64,000 bases of DNA from CAVQCA01 sp963710815 (GTDB taxonomy: Bacteria > Pseudomonadota > Gammaproteobacteria > UBA9214). A program made the position numbers and the translations under genes. Shown one piece after another: positions 1-11,210 of the stretch. The notes under the pieces are model-generated. The model ran no database searches. It saw only the letters and a list, made by a program, of their open reading frames with translations, and was not told the DNA's origin. Positions within the stretch are counted from its first letter, which is position 1. Every line of letters starts with the position of its first letter. The stretch spans positions 53,153 through 117,152 of the forward strand of contig CAVQCA010000039.1 in NCBI GenBank assembly GCA_963710815.1, read 5' to 3'.

Positions 1-515
1 AGACCCTTGGAAATGTAGTCGTCGGCGTCCTGTGCCCAGACCGTCGGGAAATCGATCACGATGAGTCCGACGCAGGCGCGCATGCCGCAATGGGTCGCGA
101 CGCGTGCGGTCACGTCGGGAAAAAAATACATGTCATTGAAGCAGGTCGTACCGCCGCGGAGCATCTCCGCCATGGCGAGGCGGCTGCCGTCATGTACAAA
201 CTCCTCGTTTACCCAGCGCGATTCCGCGGGCCAGATGTGGTTATGAAGCCACTCATTGAGCGGCAGATCGTCCGCGAGTCCGCGCAGCAGGGCCATGGCG
301 GCATGAGTGTGTGCATTGACCAGACCCGGGATCAGCAGGTGCTGGTCGAGTTCGTGTTCGACCATCGCGGAATACAGGCCGCGCGCCTGATCGGTTGGCA
401 GGATGGCCAGGATCCGTCCTTCATGGACGGCGAGGCTGTGGTGTTCGTAGACGCACTGGTCGGGCTCCACCGGGACGATCCAGCGCGCATGAATGAGTGT
501 GTCTATAGTCTGCAT
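1..515 (-). CDS. mtaD: TRZ/ATZ-family amidohydrolase, N-terminal part (MtaD-like adenosine-derivative deaminase)
   Basis: The N-terminal 171 residues of a metal-dependent amidohydrolase; the rest lies beyond the left edge. Reading leftwards, the protein starts MQTIDTLIHARWIVPVEP and reaches the metal-binding motif PGLVNAHTHAAM (His69, His71), followed by RGLADDLPLNEWL and the GGTTCFNDMYF stretch. These are features of the TRZ/ATZ group that includes 5-methylthioadenosine/S-adenosylhomocysteine deaminase. The ATG at 515 is chosen because an ATG at 538 is out of frame. In Pseudomonas-type genomes this gene sits next to mtnA and gyrA, which supports a role in methylthioadenosine salvage. Here an ompA-like gene separates it from mtnA. 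Substrate specificity within the family (MTA, SAH or triazines) cannot be fixed from the N-terminus alone. Confidence 0.85.
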   Translation of the reverse strand, partial: MQTIDTLIHARWIVPVEPDQCVYEHHSLAVHEGRILAILPTDQARGLYSAMVEHELDQHLLIPGLVNAHTHAAMALLRGLADDLPLNEWLHNHIWPAESRWVNEEFVHDGSRLAMAEMLRGGTTCFNDMYFFPDVTARVATHCGMRACVGLIVIDFPTVWAQDADDYISKG

Positions 516-590
516 GCAACGAATCCGGGTATTTCATGCAAGCGGCGAGTATAGCCGATCCCGTATTTATCCGGCCCTTCGACACGCAAT

Positions 591-623
591 AAAAAACCCA
601 CCACCCCGCGGGGGTGGTGGGTT
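591..623 (-). terminator. Rho-independent terminator of the ompA-like gene
   Basis: Read on the minus strand, a GC-rich stem (AACCCACCACCCC pairing with GGGGTGGTGGGTT) is followed by a run of six T. It lies about 20 bp after the stop codon of the ompA-like gene and stops transcription before the amidohydrolase gene on the same strand. Confidence 0.85.
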
Positions 624-643
624 CAGGGGTTGATGCCTGCGGA

Positions 644-1270
644 TTACTTCGGCGTTTCTACGGCAACGCTGATTTCAACCCGGCGGTTCTGGGCGCGGCC
701 TGCGGCGGTCGCGTTGGAAGCGACCGGGTCGGCTTCACCCATGCCATTGACGTCGATGATGCCGGGGTCCACGCCTTCGCTGACCATATAATCCTTGACG
801 GCATTGGCACGACGCACGGAAAGCTGCTCGTTGTATGCCTCCGTCCCGATGCTGTCCGTATAGCCGACGACCTTGATGTCGATCACCTTGGACTCGCTGG
901 ACTGGATGTCCGCATCGATGTCATGAATGGACTTCTTGCCTTCCGGCTTGAGCACGGCCTTGTCGAAATCGAACAGGGCAGTAGCCGACAGGGTGTGCTT
1001 GGTGTAAACGGGAACGGGCGGCGCGGCCGGCGCGGGCGGTGCTTCCGTTACCTCCGGGAACAGCTCCGGATCGCATTCCTTGGTCGCCGTTTCCTTGCTC
1101 CAGGAAGAGGTCCTGACGCAGCGTCCCGAGCTGTCGGTGATGTAATGCCCGCTGCTGTCACCGACATAAGCCTCATTCGCCATACCACCTTCGTGGGCCA
1201 TGGCAATGCCTACCATCAGCATCGACGAGGCGGCTACGCCCAGCATGGTTGCAAGACAGATTTTGTTCAT
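644..1270 (-). CDS. OmpA-family outer-membrane/peptidoglycan-binding protein
   Basis: A 208-residue exported protein. The signal peptide is about residues 1-25 (positive MNK, hydrophobic core, cleavage after GIAMA). A short unique region and a proline/alanine linker (PPAPAAPPVPV) lead into a C-terminal OmpA domain from about residue 95. That domain shows FDFDKAVLKPEGKKSI, VVGYTDSIGTEAYNEQLS, RRANAVKDYM and the closing NRRVEI, which bind diaminopimelate in peptidoglycan. No eight-stranded OmpA barrel is present, so this is a short OmpA-C protein rather than a porin. It is monocistronic with its own terminator and sits between the methionine-salvage genes that are normally adjacent, so it looks like a later insertion into that block. 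Confidence 0.88.
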   Translation of the reverse strand: MNKICLATMLGVAASSMLMVGIAMAHEGGMANEAYVGDSSGHYITDSSGRCVRTSSWSKETATKECDPELFPEVTEAPPAPAAPPVPVYTKHTLSATALFDFDKAVLKPEGKKSIHDIDADIQSSESKVIDIKVVGYTDSIGTEAYNEQLSVRRANAVKDYMVSEGVDPGIIDVNGMGEADPVASNATAAGRAQNRRVEISVAVETPK

Positions 1271-1399
1271 TGAATACCGCTCCTGTGAATGTGAACGAAT
1301 AAACCAAACTCCAGTCGCGGTATTTTAGACAGTTATCGTGGACAAGGCCAGTGTTTTTATTGTGTTTTTGGCCAATTAAAATCACGTAGAATCATCTTC

Positions 1400-2494
1400 A
1401 TGGAGTATGCAGACAAAGATGAGTCGATTTCCCCGGAGAGCACCGGCGACGTGCATGATTCCATCCGCCCGATCCAGTGGGTGACAAACCGGCTGTGTCT
1501 GCTCGACCAGCGCCGACTGCCCTTCGAGGAACACTACCAGTACCTCGACGATGTCGTTGACGTCGCCGGGGCGATCCGGGACATGGTTGTGCGTGGCGCC
1601 CCGGCCATCGGCATTACCGCGGCCTATGGCGTGGTGCTCGCCGCCCGCCGGCGTTATGCGGAATCTCCCGAAGGGTGGCGCGCTCCACTGACGGGTGATA
1701 TCCGGGTGCTCGCCGCCGCGCGGCCGACGGCGGTGAACCTGTCGTGGGCGCTGCGGCGCATGGCGCGGCGCATCGACACGATAACGGGTGATCCGGTCGA
1801 TGAATTGCTGGATGAAGCGCACCGGATCCACACGGAAGACCTCGAGGCCAACCACCGTATGGGCGAATTCGGTGCCGGCCTCATCCACGCAGGGGATTCC
1901 GTACTGACCTATTGCAATACCGGTTCACTCGCCACCGGCGGTTATGGAACGGCGCTTGGCGTCATCCGAAGCGCCTGGCGGACGGGCCGGCTTGAACGCG
2001 TCTTTGCCGGTGAGACGCGCCCCTGGCTGCAAGGGGCACGTCTGACGGCCTGGGAGCTCACGCGTGACCGGATACCCGTTACCCTGATCACGGACAACTC
2101 GGCCGCCTTCCTGATGCAGCAGCGGCAGGTACAGTGGGTCATCGTCGGCGCCGACCGGGTGACGGCCAACGGAGACGTGATCAACAAGATCGGAACCTAT
2201 AACCTGGCGATCAGCTGCCGCCATCACGGCGTCGGATTCATGGTGGCCGCCCCCTGTTCCACGCTGGATTTCACGCTTGCCGGTGGTCAGGCCGTAGAGA
2301 TCGAGCACCGCCCTGCCGACGAGGTGCTGACCCTGGCCGGCCGGCGCATCGCCGCCGACGGCGCCACGGCGTGGAACCCGGCCTTCGATATCACCCCGGC
2401 TGAACTGGTGGATTGTCTGGTCACCGAAAATGGCGTCATTCAGGCGCCGGATACAAAAAAGCTGGCCAGTCTCAAACCTCCATCACCAACCTAG
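1400..2494 (+). CDS. mtnA: S-methyl-5-thioribose-1-phosphate isomerase
   Basis: A 364-residue protein of the eIF2B-alpha-like MtnA family, which converts methylthioribose-1-phosphate to methylthioribulose-1-phosphate in methionine salvage. Family signatures are visible: VVRGAPAIGITAAYGV near residue 60, the catalytic-cysteine motif TYCNTGSLATGGYGTAL near 170, the LITDNSAA aspartate near 230, and GADRVTANGDVINKIGTYN near 250. The length matches the family. The N-terminal extension MEYADKDESISPESTG is longer than usual, so translation could begin slightly later. The TAG stop codon (2492-2494) is also the end of a 7-bp direct repeat that flanks the palindromic element immediately downstream. Confidence 0.93.
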   Translation: MEYADKDESISPESTGDVHDSIRPIQWVTNRLCLLDQRRLPFEEHYQYLDDVVDVAGAIRDMVVRGAPAIGITAAYGVVLAARRRYAESPEGWRAPLTGDIRVLAAARPTAVNLSWALRRMARRIDTITGDPVDELLDEAHRIHTEDLEANHRMGEFGAGLIHAGDSVLTYCNTGSLATGGYGTALGVIRSAWRTGRLERVFAGETRPWLQGARLTAWELTRDRIPVTLITDNSAAFLMQQRQVQWVIVGADRVTANGDVINKIGTYNLAISCRHHGVGFMVAAPCSTLDFTLAGGQAVEIEHRPADEVLTLAGRRIAADGATAWNPAFDITPAELVDCLVTENGVIQAPDTKKLASLKPPSPT

Positions 2495-2623
2495 TGTCCG
2501 TCCATAAAGAAATAAACTCACCGCAAAGGCGCAAAGAACGCAAAGTGTTTGATTGTTTTCATTAAAGAATTTCTCTGCGTGCTTTGCGTCTTTGCGGTTA
2601 AAACGGTGTTTATGGACGGACAC
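2495..2623. repeat. Palindromic mini-element, family A copy 1 (129 bp, 7-bp flanking direct repeat)
   Basis: A near-perfect palindrome with outer arms TGTCCGTCCATAAA (2495-2508) and TTTATGGACGGACA (2610-2623). Inner arms are built from CGCAAAGGCGCAAAGAACGC and its complement. It is flanked by the direct repeat AACCTAG (2488-2494 and 2624-2630), which looks like a target-site duplication, so the element probably moved here as a MITE-like unit. It lacks coding capacity. Three related copies lie at 6.7, 11.4 and 13.1 kb. Confidence 0.85.
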
Positions 2624-2965
2624 AACCTAGGGCCGCTCCGAAGAAATTCGAATCGACTTGCAGGGCCGGGGTTGCCCGCGAACAGGGTGTTGCTGATCAA
2701 CAGGTTCGCGGGTGCCCGGTGAGTCTCCGGGGACAACCAGGTCCGCCCCCGCAGTGGATATCCCGGGTGTTCAGGTTGCCCCATAATCGATGACGCCGGC
2801 GCGAGGGCTGCGGATGCCCCGCAAAACGCCGGACATCCCCCGGACAGGCCCCGATGTAGCGGGGGGCGTAGTGTGCTAAGATCCCACGTCTTTCCTGCCG
2901 CTGCCCGGCAGGCAAGGCCCGATTGCCCTGCGCATAAAATCTAAGGATATTCCCGTTCCTGCCAC
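2624..2965 (+). promoter_or_regulatory. gyrA upstream region with a possible promoter
   Basis: This 340-bp gap holds no convincing gene. An extended -10-like motif, TGCTAAGAT, ends at 2882, about 84 bp before the gyrA ATG. A small hairpin (CCCCG...CGGGG, 2848-2864) lies just upstream of it. No good -35 box is visible, so the promoter call is weak. Confidence 0.3.
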
Positions 2966-5545
<2,580 letters not shown>

Positions 5546-5605
5546 ACCGGTACCGGGACGGCGCTGCGGACGGGTGGTTTCATATCATTATCTGATGAGG
5601 TTGTG

Positions 5606-6688
5606 ATGACGGATATCTATAATTTCAGCGCCGGGCCGGCGGTCCTGCCGCATCCGGTGCTGGTGCGCGCGCGCGATGAGCTTGTGGACTGGCAGGGTTC
5701 GGGTATGTCGGTGATGGAGATGAGCCACCGCGGCAAGGAGTTCCTCTCGATCGCGGCGCAGGCCGAGGCCGACCTGCGTGAACTGATGGGGATCGGCTCC
5801 GACTATCACGTGCTGTTCCTGCAGGGTGGCGCCACCAGCCAGTTCGCCATGGTGCCGATGAATCTGCTGCGCGGGCGCACGCAGGCCGACTATGTCAACA
5901 CCGGCGCCTGGTCCAGGAAGGCGATCGGCGAGGCGAAGCGCTACTGTTCGGTGAATGTTGCGGCCAGCTCGGAGGTCACGAAATTCACCACGGTTCCGCC
6001 GCAGGACACCTGGAAGCTGGATCCGGCAGCCGCCTATGTGCATTACACTCCCAATGAAACCATCGGGGGTGTCGAATTCGACTGGATACCCGATACCGGC
6101 GGGGTGCCGCTGGTTGCGGACATGTCGTCGACGATCCTCTCCCGGCCCGTGGATGTGTCACGGTTCGGCCTGATCTATGCCGGTGCACAGAAGAATATCG
6201 GGCCGGCCGGCCTCACGGTGGTCATCGTTCGCAAGGACCTGGTCGGTGAGACCCTTGCCGGTACACCCTCGATGTTCGATTACCAGAAGCACGCGGACAA
6301 CGGCTCCATGCTCAATACCCCGCCGACCTACAGCTGGTACCTGGCCGGTCTCGTGTTCCAGTGGCTAAAGGATCAGGGCGGGGTAGAGACCATGGCGGTC
6401 ATCAATCAGCGCAAGTCCGAGGTGCTCTATGACGCCATCGGCGCCAGCGACTTTTATCATTGTCCCGTCGATGCCGCGTGCCGTTCCCGTATGAATGTGC
6501 CATTCACCCTGACCGACGCCGCGCTCGACGCGGATTTCCTCGCCGGGGCGACGGCGGCCGGACTGCTCGGTCTCAAGGGACACCGCTCCGTCGGCGGCAT
6601 GCGCGCCAGCATCTACAACGCCATGCCGGAGGCGGGGGTCGCCGCGCTGGTCGATTTCATGAAGGAGTTCGAGCGCACCCGCGGATAA
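5606..6688 (+). CDS. serC: Phosphoserine aminotransferase
   Basis: A 360-residue PLP enzyme (class V aminotransferase) that makes 3-phosphoserine from 3-phosphohydroxypyruvate, and also acts in pyridoxal phosphate synthesis. It opens TDIYNFSAGPAVLP, has the GGATSQFAMVPMNLL loop, and carries the PLP lysine in YAGAQKNIGPAG near residue 196. The ATG at 5606 is preferred over an in-frame GTG at 5603 because a GAGG Shine-Dalgarno core ends 5 nt before it. It lies 60 bp after gyrA and is followed, after a repeat element, by the serA-like gene, so the first two steps of serine synthesis are adjacent. Confidence 0.95.
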   Translation: MTDIYNFSAGPAVLPHPVLVRARDELVDWQGSGMSVMEMSHRGKEFLSIAAQAEADLRELMGIGSDYHVLFLQGGATSQFAMVPMNLLRGRTQADYVNTGAWSRKAIGEAKRYCSVNVAASSEVTKFTTVPPQDTWKLDPAAAYVHYTPNETIGGVEFDWIPDTGGVPLVADMSSTILSRPVDVSRFGLIYAGAQKNIGPAGLTVVIVRKDLVGETLAGTPSMFDYQKHADNGSMLNTPPTYSWYLAGLVFQWLKDQGGVETMAVINQRKSEVLYDAIGASDFYHCPVDAACRSRMNVPFTLTDAALDADFLAGATAAGLLGLKGHRSVGGMRASIYNAMPEAGVAALVDFMKEFERTRG

Positions 6689-6718
6689 TGCAGGGCTCAA
6701 TATGCTTAGAGGATATTC

Positions 6719-6850
6719 AGTGCTCGTCCAATAATCACCGTTTTCAACGCAAAGGCGCAAAGAACGCAAAGTGTTTAATCGTTATTAGCAAAAGAATTTC
6801 TTTGCGTCCTTTGCGTCTTTGCGTTGAGTTTGTTTCTATATGGATCGACA
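6719..6850. repeat. Palindromic mini-element, family A copy 2 (diverged)
   Basis: Related to the element at 2495: AACGCAAAGGCGCAAAGAAC on the left arm and TTTGCGTCCTTTGCGTCTTT on the right, with outer ends CTCGTCCAATAA and TATGGATCGACA. No clear target-site duplication is visible. It fills the serC-serA gap, so it separates the serA start from any native leader. Confidence 0.75.
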
Positions 6851-6880
6851 TTATTTATCGGGTTCCACACAATCGACAAC

Positions 6881-8050
6881 ATGCCTATGTACAAGATCCT
6901 GACACTCAATAATATCTCACCGGCCGGGCTGGGCCACCTGCCACGGGAGAGCTACGAGGTGGCCTCCGAAATCCAGCACCCCGATGCCATCCTGCTGCGC
7001 TCCTTCAACATGCATGAACTGGACATTGCCCCGACGGTGAAGGCTATCGGGCGCGCCGGGGCCGGCGTCAACAATATCCCGGTCGAGCGCATGAGCAAGA
7101 CCGGCATCCCGGTATTCAACGCCCCGGGAGCGAATGCCAACGCGGTCAAGGAGCTGGTGATCGCCGGTATGCTGATGGGCGCGCGCAATCTCTGCCAGGG
7201 GTGGGATTTCGCCCGCAACCTGGAGGGTGATGACACGGAAGTCCACCGGCAGGTCGAGGCCGGCAAGAAACGGTTCGTCGGTGTTGAGCTGCCAGGCAAG
7301 ACCCTGGGGGTTGTCGGATTGGGCGCGATCGGTGTCCAGGTAGCCAACGGTGCGCTGGCGCTCGGCATGAATGTCATCGGCCTGGATCCGGATATCACGG
7401 TGCAGCGCGCCTGGGAGGTGTCCTCGCAGGTGCGCAAGGCGGCCAGCATCGAAGAACTGCTGATGAATTCGGACTTCGTGACCTTTCACGTGCCGCTGGT
7501 GGATGCAACCCGCAGGATGATCAACGAAGATCGGTTGAAGCTGATCAGGGACAACACCGTCATACTCAATTTCTCGCGCAACGGCGTGGTTGACGACGCC
7601 GCCGTTGTGGCGGCAATCGACGCGGGCAAGGTGTATGCCTACGTCTGCGATTTTCCCAGCAACCTGCTGAAGAACCATCCCCGCGTCATCACCCTGCCGC
7701 ACCTCGGTGCCTCCACGCACGAGGCGGAGGAGAACTGCGCGGTCATGGTCGTCGAGCAGGTCAGGGATTTTCTCGAGCACGGCAATATCCGCAATTCGGT
7801 TAACTTCCCGGAACTGTTCATGCCGCGCAACGGGGCATTCAGGGTGGCGATCGCCAATGAGAATGTACCCAACATGCTCGGCCAGATCTCGACCTGCATG
7901 GCGGACGCCGGCCTCAATATACTCGACATGCTCAACAAGTCGCGCGGCGGACTGGCCTACACCCTGGTCGATGTCGATGCGCCGCTGGGGCCGGAATGTC
8001 TCGGACGCATTTCGGAAATCAAGGGTGTGCTCACCGTGAGGGCTCTGTGA
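6881..8050 (+). CDS. serA: D-3-phosphoglycerate dehydrogenase family protein with ACT domain
   Basis: About 389 residues. It is a D-isomer-specific 2-hydroxyacid dehydrogenase, expected to oxidise 3-phosphoglycerate in the first step of serine synthesis. Visible features are the substrate loop GRAGAGVNNIPV, the NAD-binding glycine motif VVGLGAIGVQVANGAL, the catalytic region around DFPSNLL and LPHLGASTHEAEENC, and a C-terminal ACT-like domain (NMLGQISTCMADAGLNILDM). The frame opens upstream at 6824, but that part lies inside the repeat element, so the start is placed at ATG 6881 (or ATG 6887). No strong ribosome binding site is visible. Adjacency to serC supports the assignment. Confidence 0.9.
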   Translation: MPMYKILTLNNISPAGLGHLPRESYEVASEIQHPDAILLRSFNMHELDIAPTVKAIGRAGAGVNNIPVERMSKTGIPVFNAPGANANAVKELVIAGMLMGARNLCQGWDFARNLEGDDTEVHRQVEAGKKRFVGVELPGKTLGVVGLGAIGVQVANGALALGMNVIGLDPDITVQRAWEVSSQVRKAASIEELLMNSDFVTFHVPLVDATRRMINEDRLKLIRDNTVILNFSRNGVVDDAAVVAAIDAGKVYAYVCDFPSNLLKNHPRVITLPHLGASTHEAEENCAVMVVEQVRDFLEHGNIRNSVNFPELFMPRNGAFRVAIANENVPNMLGQISTCMADAGLNILDMLNKSRGGLAYTLVDVDAPLGPECLGRISEIKGVLTVRAL

Positions 8051-8124
8051 CCGCCCGCACCCGTGTCCGGGCCAACGCCGCACCTCGCTGTGCCGCGCGC
8101 CGGATGCTCCCCGTTGCCTGAACC

Positions 8125-9210
8125 ATGTCCGCCGAAAAGAAACTCGATGCCTTGCGCGACCGGATCGATGTGCTGGATGAACAGATCCAGCAGTTGATCA
8201 CCGAGCGCGCCAGTTGCGCACGGCAGGTCGCGGAGGTGAAGACCGAACAGGGCGAAAACGCAGATTTCTATCGTCCGGAACGGGAGGCCGAAGTCCTGCG
8301 ACGCGTCAGTGAAAGAAACACCGGGCCGCTTCCCGTCGAGGAGATGGTGCGCCTGTTCCGGGAAATTATGTCGGCCTGCCTGGCGCTGGAAAAACCCCTG
8401 TCGATCGCCTTCTTCGGTCCGGAAGGCACCTTCACCCAGGCGGCGGCTCTGAAACACTTCGGCCATTCCGTAAGTACCCTGGCACTGGACGGAATCGATG
8501 CCGTCTTCCGGGAAGTGGAGGCCGGCGCCGCCGATTACGGCGTTGTCCCGGTCGAGAACTCGAGCGAGGGCGTCATCACCCACACACTGGACATGTTCCA
8601 GCGCTCACCGCTTGGCATCTGCGGGGAAGTCGAACTGCGCATCCACCATCATTTGCTGGCGGCGAACGCAGAGCGCTCCGGAATCAGGCGTGTACTGGCC
8701 CATCAGCAGGCGCTGGCCCAGTGTCGCGGCTGGCTGGATGCCAATCTGCCGCAGGTCGAGCGCATTGCGGTTGCCAGCAATGCCGAGGCTGCCCGCCTGG
8801 TCGTGGATCAGTCGGGCGATGCCGCCATCGCGGGGGAAATGGCCGCCGAGTTGTATGGCCTGATGACGGTTGCCCGCAATATCGAGGATCAGCCGGACAA
8901 TACCACCCGCTTTCTCGTCATCGGCAATCAGCGTGTCCTGCCCAGCGGGGTGGACAAGACCTCGATACTGGTTTCCGTACACAACCAGCCGGGCGCGCTG
9001 TTCGGCCTGCTCCAGCCGATAGCGCAGAATGGCATCAGCATGACCCGTATTGAGTCCCGTCCATCCCGCCAGGGCGTGTGGCAATACATGTTCTATATCG
9101 ATCTGGAAGGGCATCGCAATGATGCGCCGGTGGCGGCGGCGCTGGCGGAGCTGAAGAACCAGGCATTTGTGGTCAGGGTGCTCGGATCCTATCCCCGGGC
9201 CGTCCTCTAG
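8125..9210 (+). CDS. pheA: Bifunctional chorismate mutase / prephenate dehydratase (P-protein)
   Basis: A 361-residue fusion that converts chorismate to phenylpyruvate for phenylalanine. Residues 1-90 form an AroQ-type chorismate mutase (LDALRDRIDVLDEQIQQL ... FRPE/YRPEREAEVL pattern). Residues 92-275 are prephenate dehydratase, with FFGPEGTFTQAAAL, VPVENSSEGVI and the catalytic TTRF motif (PDNTTRFLVIG). The ACT domain holds the phenylalanine-binding ESRP motif (TRIESRPSRQG), so feedback inhibition by phenylalanine is expected. The TAG stop lies inside CTAGGAGCCTGTC, the same 13 bases that form the end of the mini-element after tyrA. hisC follows 18 bp later. Confidence 0.95.
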   Translation: MSAEKKLDALRDRIDVLDEQIQQLITERASCARQVAEVKTEQGENADFYRPEREAEVLRRVSERNTGPLPVEEMVRLFREIMSACLALEKPLSIAFFGPEGTFTQAAALKHFGHSVSTLALDGIDAVFREVEAGAADYGVVPVENSSEGVITHTLDMFQRSPLGICGEVELRIHHHLLAANAERSGIRRVLAHQQALAQCRGWLDANLPQVERIAVASNAEAARLVVDQSGDAAIAGEMAAELYGLMTVARNIEDQPDNTTRFLVIGNQRVLPSGVDKTSILVSVHNQPGALFGLLQPIAQNGISMTRIESRPSRQGVWQYMFYIDLEGHRNDAPVAAALAELKNQAFVVRVLGSYPRAVL

Positions 9211-9228
9211 GAGCCTGTCCAGGTAAGG

Positions 9229-10353
9229 ATGATACCGCGTATGCGTTATGACGAACTGGCGGTACCGGGCGTGCGTGCCCTGCAGCCCTATCAACCGGGC
9301 ATGCCGCTGGTCGAGCTGGAACGCCGGTACGGAATCCGGAACGCGATCAAGCTGGCTTCCAATGAAAACCCCCTGGGGCCGGGTCCGCGCGCCCTGGCGG
9401 CTGCGCGCGAGGCGCTTGCGGACTGCGCGCGCTATCCCGAGGGCAGCGGTCATCTGCTGTGCGCGCGCCTCGCCGCCCGGCATGGCGTTGCGTCGGACGC
9501 GATCACGCTCGGCAACGGTTCCAACGACGTGCTCGACATGATTGCCCGGGTCTTCCTGGGACCGGGCGTCGAGGCGGTCTATTCCCGGCATGCCTTCGCC
9601 GTCTACCCGATCGCCGTGCAGGCGGTCGGCGCCACGGCCCGAATCGCTCCCGCGAATGATGGCAGCGGCGGACCCGCCTACGGACATGACCTGGCGGCGA
9701 TGCGTTCTCTGGTCGGACCGCTGACCCGTGTCGTGTTTATCGCCAACCCCAACAACCCGACGGGAACCTGGCTGGGAGAAAAGGAGCTGCATGACTTCGT
9801 GATCGGCCTGCCGGATCACGTCATGGCGGTTATCGACGAGGCCTACTTTGAATATGTGACGCAAGCGGAATATCCGGACACGACCCGCTGGCTTGCCGAT
9901 TGTCCCAATCTGATCGTGACGCGGACCTTTTCCAAGGCCTACGGCCTGGCCGGTCTGCGCGCGGGCTATGCGGTCTCCTCCCCGGAGGTCGCGCAGCTGC
10001 TGAATCGTGTTCGGCAGCCATTCAACATCAACAGCATCGCCCAGGCGGCGGCGCTGGCGGCACTGGATGACGCGGCACACCTGGAGAAAAGCCTACGCCT
10101 CAACCGGGAGGGAATGGAACAGCTGGCATCCGGTTTCAGACGGCTGGGTCTGACCTTTCTCGATTCGGTGGGAAATTTCGTCGTGGTCGACATTGGGTTG
10201 GCGGCGGCGGGAATCCATGAACAATTGTTGAGGAAGGGCGTGATCGTGCGCCCGATCGCCAATTACGGTATGCCGAACCATTTGCGCGTGACGGTCGGAC
10301 TGCCCGAAGAGAACGCGCGCTTTCTGGAAGTCCTCGAACAGGTGCTGGCGTGA
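9229..10353 (+). CDS. hisC: Histidinol-phosphate aminotransferase (also likely aromatic aminotransferase)
   Basis: A 374-residue class I/II PLP aminotransferase of the HisC2 type. It shows KLASNENPLGPGPRAL near the N-terminus, FIANPNNPTGTW, VIDEAYFEYV and the PLP-lysine motif TFSKAYGLAGLRAGY. HisC makes histidinol phosphate. The copy placed between pheA and tyrA in this block is generally thought also to transaminate phenylpyruvate or prephenate, and that second role is inferred from context. ATG 9229 has an AGG 5 nt upstream; ATG 9241 is an alternative. Its stop overlaps the tyrA start, implying translational coupling. Confidence 0.93.
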   Translation: MIPRMRYDELAVPGVRALQPYQPGMPLVELERRYGIRNAIKLASNENPLGPGPRALAAAREALADCARYPEGSGHLLCARLAARHGVASDAITLGNGSNDVLDMIARVFLGPGVEAVYSRHAFAVYPIAVQAVGATARIAPANDGSGGPAYGHDLAAMRSLVGPLTRVVFIANPNNPTGTWLGEKELHDFVIGLPDHVMAVIDEAYFEYVTQAEYPDTTRWLADCPNLIVTRTFSKAYGLAGLRAGYAVSSPEVAQLLNRVRQPFNINSIAQAAALAALDDAAHLEKSLRLNREGMEQLASGFRRLGLTFLDSVGNFVVVDIGLAAAGIHEQLLRKGVIVRPIANYGMPNHLRVTVGLPEENARFLEVLEQVLA

Positions 10354-11210
10354 TCAACCGCCTGTGCATCATCGGGGTGGGGCTGATCGGGGGCTCGCTC
10401 GCCCGTGCGCTCCGGGCGGCGGGATACTGCGGGGAAGTGATCGGTGCCGGGCGCGATCCGGCCCATCTGCGGCAGGCGGTCGATCTGGGCGTCATCGACC
10501 GTTTCGAGACCGAGCCGGGAAAGGCCGTGGCGGGCGCGGATATGGTGCTGCTGGCGGTTCCACTGGGCGCCATGGGCGGCGTCTTCGCGGCCATACGCGG
10601 TCATCTCGCCGAGGGCGCGGTGTTGACGGATGCAGGCAGCGCCAAGGTCAGTATCATCGACGCGGCCCGTTCGGCATTCGGCCGTGTGCCGGAGTATTTT
10701 GTTCCCGGACACCCCATTGCCGGAACCGAGAACAGTGGTGTGGCGGCATCGGTTCCCGACCTGTACAGGAATCGCCGCGTGATCCTGACGCCGCAGGAAT
10801 ACACCGATCCCGCGGCCGTGTCGCGGGTACGCGCCATGTGGGAGGCGGCCGGCGCGCATGTCAGCGAGATGGAGCCGGTGCATCATGATGCCGTGCTGGC
10901 GGCGACCAGCCATCTGCCGCATGTGCTGGCGTTTACGCTGGTGGATAGCCTGGCGCGCCTGGATGATCGCGAGGAGATCTTCGCCTACGCGGCCGGTGGC
11001 TTTCGCGACTTTACCCGCATCGCATCCAGCGATCCGGTCATGTGGCGCGATATCTGTCTGGCCAATGGCGATGCCATCCGTCGCATGATCGATCGTTATA
11101 TCGATGACCTCAAGACAATCAACAAGGCGGTGAGTGAACATGACGGTAACCGTCTGCTGGAGATATTTACCTCCGCCAAGCAGGCGCGCGACCGCTTCAC
11201 CGGGAACTAG
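10350..11210 (+). CDS. tyrA: Prephenate dehydrogenase
   Basis: A 286-residue NAD(P)-dependent enzyme converting prephenate to 4-hydroxyphenylpyruvate for tyrosine. The Rossmann motif IIGVGLIGGSLARAL opens the protein, and the catalytic-site histidine motif PGHPIAGTENSG lies near residue 125. It starts with GTG overlapping the hisC stop by 4 nt (GTGA). In many relatives it is fused to aroA; here they are separate and a mini-element plus a family-A repeat lie between them. The TAG stop coincides with the CTAG at the left end of that mini-element. Confidence 0.94.
   Translation: MINRLCIIGVGLIGGSLARALRAAGYCGEVIGAGRDPAHLRQAVDLGVIDRFETEPGKAVAGADMVLLAVPLGAMGGVFAAIRGHLAEGAVLTDAGSAKVSIIDAARSAFGRVPEYFVPGHPIAGTENSGVAASVPDLYRNRRVILTPQEYTDPAAVSRVRAMWEAAGAHVSEMEPVHHDAVLAATSHLPHVLAFTLVDSLARLDDREEIFAYAAGGFRDFTRIASSDPVMWRDICLANGDAIRRMIDRYIDDLKTINKAVSEHDGNRLLEIFTSAKQARDRFTGN

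Noticed and set aside
6824..6880. Upstream extension of the serA-like gene (MSLFLYGSTLFIGFH...)
   Set aside because: These codons lie in the family A palindrome and do not resemble a 2-hydroxyacid dehydrogenase N-terminus.
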